Position numbers and translations under genes: made by a program | Part shown: positions 58,682 to 64,000 of the stretch, piece after piece | Numbering within the stretch: position 1 is the stretch's first letter | Layout of the letters: every line of letters starts with the position of its first letter | Assembly: GCA_003255025.1 (NCBI GenBank) | Contig: QANY01005056.1 | Span: forward strand, 223,152 to 287,151 | Source: Datisca glomerata | Taxonomy: Eukaryota > Streptophyta > Magnoliopsida > Cucurbitales > Datiscaceae | Direction of reading: 5' to 3' | DNA: 64,000 nucleotides | The notes under the pieces: model-generated | The model's input: only the letters and a program-made list of their open reading frames with translations | What the model was told of the DNA's origin: nothing | The model's database searches: none

Positions 58682-60200
58682 CTTCGAGATCCACACCAAG
58701 ATCTTCAATCAGGATTCATTATATAATTATATATTAAATCTAAGACATAAATAGATAGAAATCATAGCTCTTGTAATATATATTAAGCATTCTCGCAAAC
58801 CAACGATCATGTGTTCCTATGAACAACGAACTTAGAAATCTACTCCAAGATCTTCCAAGTCAATCCTCAAACACACTAGGACGTGTGTGGCACGCAGAAT
58901 AATTTAAAGATACATTTTCTATCTCTAGATGTACTCAACACATGTGATCTAGAGATTTACTAAGAATGATTAATTTAGCGAGACAATCCTCTGAGAAAAT
59001 AAGATGATTATCATCACTGAGCTTTTTAATTAATATTTTAATCACAGAGAAAATTTACACTGATAGTAATTGTGTTCTAGCACACTGAAACCAATAATAT
59101 CAATGTATTTTATATATAATGGCATATCAAATTTTTAGGGATAAAGTGAAAATAATATTTAATTTCAAAATTACCATTACGATGCGTCCCACTATAATTT
59201 TTGTACAACTGCAGTGCCTCACAACACTACTATAGTACTGTGTGACACTACAGTATTGCACGCTCACTATTGATACATGACAATTACTACGAATTAAATA
59301 TTATTTTAATCAGATAATTATTTACATATCAGTTAATTCAAAATTAACTTATCTGATCATCCCTATCAACTAGCTTATCTGTTAGTTTACAAATAACAGA
59401 CTTCGAGATCCACACTAAGATCTTCAATCAGGATCTATTATATATTTATATATTAACTCTAATACATACATGGATATGAATCATATAACTCTTATAGTCT
59501 ATATCAAGAGTCCTCGCAAACCAACGATCATGCGTTCTCACGAACAACGGACTTCGAGATCCACTCAATGTTCTTCCAAGTCAATCCTTAAATTGACTAG
59601 GACGTGTGTGGGCACGCGGAATAATTTAAAGACACTTTTTCTATCTCTGGATGTAATCAATACATGAGATCTAGAGATTTACTAAGAATGATTAATTTAG
59701 TAAGATAATCCTCTAAAAAAATACGATGATTATTATCACAGAGAAAATTCACTCTGATAACAATTGTGTCTTAAGCACAGTGAAGCCTATTGAATAATAT
59801 CAATATATTATCTATATAATGGCATATTAAATTTTTAGGGATGAAGTGAAAATAATATTTAATTTCAAAATTACCATTGTACTTGGACCCACTATAATTT
59901 TTGCATAACTACAGTGCCACACGACACTGCAGTTGCCGTGAGCTTTCACATTGCCTCACGGCACTACTGCAGTGTCGTGTGACACTACTGTATTGCACAC
60001 TCACTATTGTAGTGTCACATGACACTATAGTAGTTCATGTCAATCTCTGATTCTCAATCAGTGATTGACACGTGACAACTACTATGAATTAAATATTTAT
60101 TTTAATTAGATAAATATCTACATAGCTTAATTCAAAATTAACTTATCTAATCATCCATATCAACTAGCTTATATGTTAGTTCACAAGTAACATATTTTAT
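58682..60200. repeat. Tandem duplication within solo LTR
   Basis: Unit 1 starts at 58682 and unit 2 at 59401 (CTTCGAGATCCACAC...), 719 bp apart; unit 2 is slightly longer. Part of the unit also occurs just before, at about 58550-58680. Confidence 0.85.
59918..59981. other. Strong hairpin
   Basis: Arms 59918-59942 and 59955-59981 are complementary over 25 bp with one 2-nt bulge and a 12-nt loop. The left arm starts CACACGACACTGCAG. Confidence 0.85.
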
Positions 60201-61462
60201 TGATTTAATTATTATCTAATAATAATTTATAATTGTCTAATTTCATAAATTAAATATTCTGTCTGACTTATGGATAATTAAAAAATTGATCGATATAATT
60301 ATTTTTATATATGTAATTTCCAAATTTTATATATAAATAATTCAATTAATTAATTCTCAATTAATTAATCACACATAATTATCTCATCATTACGTATTTG
60401 CCCTAGAATAAAATTTTTTTTGCAAGTCAGTCATTTTCTCAAGTCCTGAAATATTCACACCTTAGACTGCTTAGTATAGAGATGACTTGGGAATCATAGA
60501 CCTATAATCTTAAGCTCCAAAAAACTATATTATTAATTAAACTCTTTAATTAAATAATATTATTTATTAATTCTATTATTACTTCGCTATAAATATGGAA
60601 TTGCACTCTTAGAGATTATAGAAAATATTTACAGAGCATTCTCATGTAGCCCGTTGCTATAATCATTTTATGTAATTATGTCCTCCAATTATTGGTTCAT
60701 AAATTAGAGTTGATCTAAATTATCGTTTTACCTCTCTAATTACCTTTTGATCTTTAAGTACCATTAATTCACCATTGGACTAATTTATAGTTGTATTATA
60801 AATTTGAGCTCAATAACCATTAAGTTCCATAATTAACACTTATGAGAATCAATATACGATCCGTTAGAAAAGTTTAGATTCTAAATCTTGTAAAAACATG
60901 TTCTCAGTCATCCATATCATAGAATCTTCAAAATAAAAGTCACTAGCTTGTTTTACAAACAAACATTAACGAGTGAATCAAAAGATCTAATAGACATGCA
61001 TAGGAGTTCATGACTACTTAGGATTCAGACTGATCTACATATAATCATCAAATTGATGTGTATTAAATCTTCATGATAAAAAGACAAGTTAATAAAGATA
61101 TTAATTCACATCGATCTTGTCATATATAATATTATTATATAAAGTATATTCACTAAGATGTCTATCCACATCAATGATTCGGATCTAGATCATATACATT
61201 CATATACTTAGTGAACCGCACTAGCAAACATTCATTAAACATTACATATTTTAATATGTTGCTGCAATTTTATTCATTATCTATGATTTTAATCCTATCA
61301 TACTAATACAATATCATAATCTCATTAATAAATATGAAATTTTCAGATATTTAAATAAATTATTCAATAATAGTTTGAAAAGACAATTATAAGACACATG
61401 TAATTCCATTAAATTTTATATTATAATGTCAATACACATATTTTGAAGGCATAACCCCAACA

Positions 61463-61639
61463 AATTTTTAGTGGAATGGTTGGTTAAATTTATCTCTATA
61501 TGTATATTTTCATTTATTTTTCTTCATTGATTACAATTCGTCTAGAAAAATCTATCATTCAAATAAATAAAAACAAATTTGGAGTAAGTATATTGCAAAT
61601 TATTTTTGGCAATATATTTACATACTTTTGTTTAGATAA

Positions 61640-61676
<37 letters not shown>

Positions 61677-62340
61677 ACAAGAAACGATGATGTTTCATTA
61701 GTAATATAGAGATAAAAGAGGATAAGCTATCCTCAATGTGTATCAATTTACATCTTCTCTCCAGTTAGAGAGAGCNATAGTAAAAATTGATTATTTATTA
61801 TTAAATAGGTATGTATAAAATAATTAAAAAACTTATTATTTATAATTAAAGATAATAATCCAATCCTTTAATTTTTTGGTAACTCAAAATGGATAAATCT
61901 TTCCTACAATTAAAAATTAAAAAATCATTTAGTTAGATATTAATTCGGATAAATAATAATTAAATAAACATAGTTGATGGGGCATTATATTAAATGTAGT
62001 TTATAATTTTATTGACTTTTTGAAACTGTTATTTTTCTAATTCTTATTATCACGGCTATTTAAGAAAATAAAGTTTTCAAATTCCATATTTATCTAAAGA
62101 CCCTTTTTTCCTTATGTCCATTAGGAATAAGGTCAATTAGGCAAATAGGACACTATAGGAAAATAAAAAAAAAAGAAAATAGCTCAAAAAGTTGTAATTT
62201 ACACAAATAACTGAAATTTATAATGACACATCCTTAAAACCTAAAAAACATACTATACAAAATTGTCCTCATTAATAAGGGACCCTCACAGATAATGTTA
62301 CATAGTTTATAGATATAACTCTATGGTATACAATAATATA
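61463..62340. other. AT-rich DNA, no gene seen
   Basis: No coding similarity. It contains the (AT)n run at 61645-61672 and one undetermined base (N) at 61776. Confidence 0.6.
61645..61672. repeat. (AT)n microsatellite
   Basis: About 14 AT units. Confidence 0.9.
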
Positions 62341-62343
62341 GTA

Positions 62344-62428
62344 GTATATTTTTACATACTATCAGTGTATCGCATTATATCTATGGTATATTTTTATATA
62401 CTATCAGTATATCATAGTATATATGTAG
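62344..62428. repeat. 42-bp tandem duplication
   Basis: GTATATTTTTACATACTATC and its near-copy GTATATTTTTATATACTATC start 42 bp apart. Confidence 0.8.
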
Positions 62429-62439
62429 TATATACCATC

Positions 62440-62890
62440 GTGATGAAGGAGCCGAGACCAAATCTAGTCGCGACGGTCAGGGAAGCCACGGATCAGATCT
62501 GGTCTAAATGATCCTTCGGAACTCAATGACAGTGAAGTTCATGGAGGTCATGAAATTGACGACGAATTTAATGTCAGTGAGGGATACAAAGACGATTGGA
62601 GGGTGATTTTCGATGAGGGAGAAGAAGTCGAAGCCGATGGTGTCGAGATATATCATTTTTTCTTTAAAATTGGAACGGAGGTCCTGGGTGAGGGATAGTG
62701 TAGGCGATACAGAAGGGGTTTTAAAAGTTATTGGGGCTGTTTGTGAGGGCTGGAAGTGGGAATTTTGGTCGAGGAAGCTATGAGGAAGGAAACATGAGGG
62801 ATGAGAAATTGGAGAAAACTCATGGCTGGGCGAAAACTGTCAGAGATGAGGAAGAAGAGAGACGTGGAGCAGCGACAACCTGTAAAGGAA
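62440..62890. other. GC-richer block, unrecognised
   Basis: Compositionally different from its surroundings, with GAGGGAGAAGAAG and GATGAGGAAGAAGAG runs. It resembles a plant gene 5' region or exon, but frames on both strands are short (minus 62728-62967 is mostly low-complexity). It may be a captured gene piece. Confidence 0.3.
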
Positions 62891-62989
62891 TAAAAAATAA
62901 TAAAACCTGAAAAACATACAGTTAGTTTTACAAATGGAAAAAAATGTAAATGACTAAATAAAATCATAACTAACTAACAAACTAAAAGG

Positions 62990-63191
62990 AGACTATGGTC
63001 ATACGTCCAGAATATAAAATTAAAAGACATAATACAAAATTGAAACTTAAATTATCATAATCTCCTAATTTTTTCTTAGGAATATGACATGGCCCATTTA
63101 AGTTGTCAACAAAAATAGCTCATTTTTGGGCTTGCAGCTTCCTTGGGCCTAAGAATGCCCATGTCACCTCCAATAGGAGGAACGCCCAACA
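62990..63191 (-). repeat. LTR fragment
   Basis: On the minus strand it begins TGTTGGGCGTTCC, then TCCTATTGGAGGTGACATG, shared with 55060-55180. Confidence 0.45.
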
Positions 63192-63199
63192 ATTACAAC

Positions 63200-63350
63200 T
63201 GATAGAAGCTAACAACTTAACTATCTCAAGCTAATTCTTACAACTTTCTTAGCGACAAAAGTTCATGGTTGAGTTACCAGACCGAGGTAACCTACTTTGT
63301 TTCACGAAATCTTCCACTTAAGCTCTTAGTGGCTTCTTACATGATTAGCA
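63200..63350. repeat. Dispersed repeat shared with the HIPP 3' flank
   Basis: Aligns with 10355-10520 in the same orientation over several conserved words ('gttgagttaccaga', 'gaggtaacct'). Confidence 0.6.
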
Positions 63351-64000
63351 GTTATAGACTTATGCTTTAGCTTATTATCCCAAAGTCAATGAACGGTAGC
63401 ATCCAGTGTACGATGCTAGACAATTGCTTTATGGGGGATGGGGTGAGGGAAGCTGGATATAATTTCGCTTAAATTATGCTTTGTAAAATATTTTTTCTGT
63501 TTGGTCAGGAGAATATCGATAATGCCTAGTTTTTATAAGTGTAAATTAGAAAAATGGAAAGAGAATTTAAGAGTAAGAGAAGAATGAGAGAATCTCAAGA
63601 TCAGAGATTGTATTGCATGTCCCTCCTTCCTCTAGTATATTGGCTTTTATATAGGCTTTCCAAATCCTATGATTTAATAAAATAATAATATAAAAGGAAG
63701 CACTCATTATGCCCATGGATCACACCAGTTCGTAGGGCTCATTGTGCTGGGTATGCCCCCCCTTTTTTCCTTTATGTCTCACCCAGTCGTCAATCAATCA
63801 CGGCCACTTAGCAATTTCTTATGGCTTCAAACCAATCAGTAAAAGCCATTTGGTGGTCAATCAACCTATATCATCCGAGTATTTTTATCTTTACTCAATC
63901 AATCACTGTCATTTGTCTGTCATTTTGGGTTTTTTCATTTGTCTTCGTTCTTCTTCTTATCCTTCCTTTGTCGTTCTGACGAGATATCCGCTATAACATT
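63351..64000 (-). other. LTR-like region with minus-strand TATA box
   Basis: The minus strand has CCTATATAAAAGCC at about 63643-63656, followed by a leader rich in TCTCTT, as in an LTR or viral promoter. No ORF that I can support lies between here and the window end. Confidence 0.35.

Larger units (their letters stand above)
58422..61467 (-). mobile_element. Solo LTR (probable copia), 3036 bp, with target duplication
   Basis: The LTR spans 58427-61462, with ends TGTTGG and CCAACA, and is flanked by AATTT at 58422-58426 and 61463-61467. There is no internal coding region. On the minus strand it begins TGTTGGGGTTATGCC, a usual copia LTR start, so I assign minus, with some doubt because TATAAATA at about 60590 reads plus. 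It is the product of LTR-LTR recombination that removed the body. Confidence 0.85.

Noticed and set aside
61776..61776. Undetermined base N
   Set aside because: An assembly ambiguity, not a biological feature.

Overview
This window is nuclear DNA of a flowering plant, most likely a eudicot. It is AT-rich and gene-poor. The evidence is a spliced isoprenylated heavy-metal-associated (HIPP) gene with plant GT-AG introns, an orphan plant calmodulin first exon, Ty1/copia elements primed by initiator tRNA-Met, L1-type LINEs, a CACTA transposon, hAT-like short elements, and many broken copies of endogenous pararetrovirus (Caulimoviridae). No tRNA, rRNA, CRISPR or bacterial-type gene was seen. I cannot name the species.

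Layout. 1-2150: a minus-strand pararetrovirus-like fragment with a promoter and a tRNA-Met primer site. 2160-4110: dispersed repeats, an hAT-like end, and calmodulin exon 1 with a duplicated upstream segment. 4170-6650: a LINE with an internal deletion. 8090-10300: the only apparently intact host gene, a three-exon HIPP (129 aa). 10890-25250: a second LINE split by a copia element with 1.9-kb LTRs (11562-24864). Its reverse transcriptase is in turn split by a 3.9-kb CACTA element (17630-21555) carrying five recognisable exons of a host gene. 25260-27850: two further minus-strand copia fragments, one holding a 451-bp hAT-like insertion.

28335-47776: a rearranged array of at least six pararetrovirus pieces in both orientations. 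It contains movement-protein, coat-protein, protease, reverse transcriptase and RNase H segments, a C-terminal extension present in extra copies, three copies of the viral promoter region, and two head-to-head junctions. An AT-rich block (42237-44155) interrupts it.

47776-57345: tandem and dispersed repeats, a 388-bp hAT-like element, a minus-strand copia element (49916-54989) with an inverted reverse-transcriptase segment, and another internally deleted copia. 58427-61462: a 3-kb solo LTR with a perfect 5-bp target duplication. The remainder is AT-rich DNA, LTR fragments and an unrecognised GC-richer block.

Except for HIPP, everything recognisable is decayed. The main interest is structural: transduplication of host exons by a CACTA element, and inverted viral copies that could form double-stranded RNA. 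No viral or transposon reading frame here appears able to make a complete protein.
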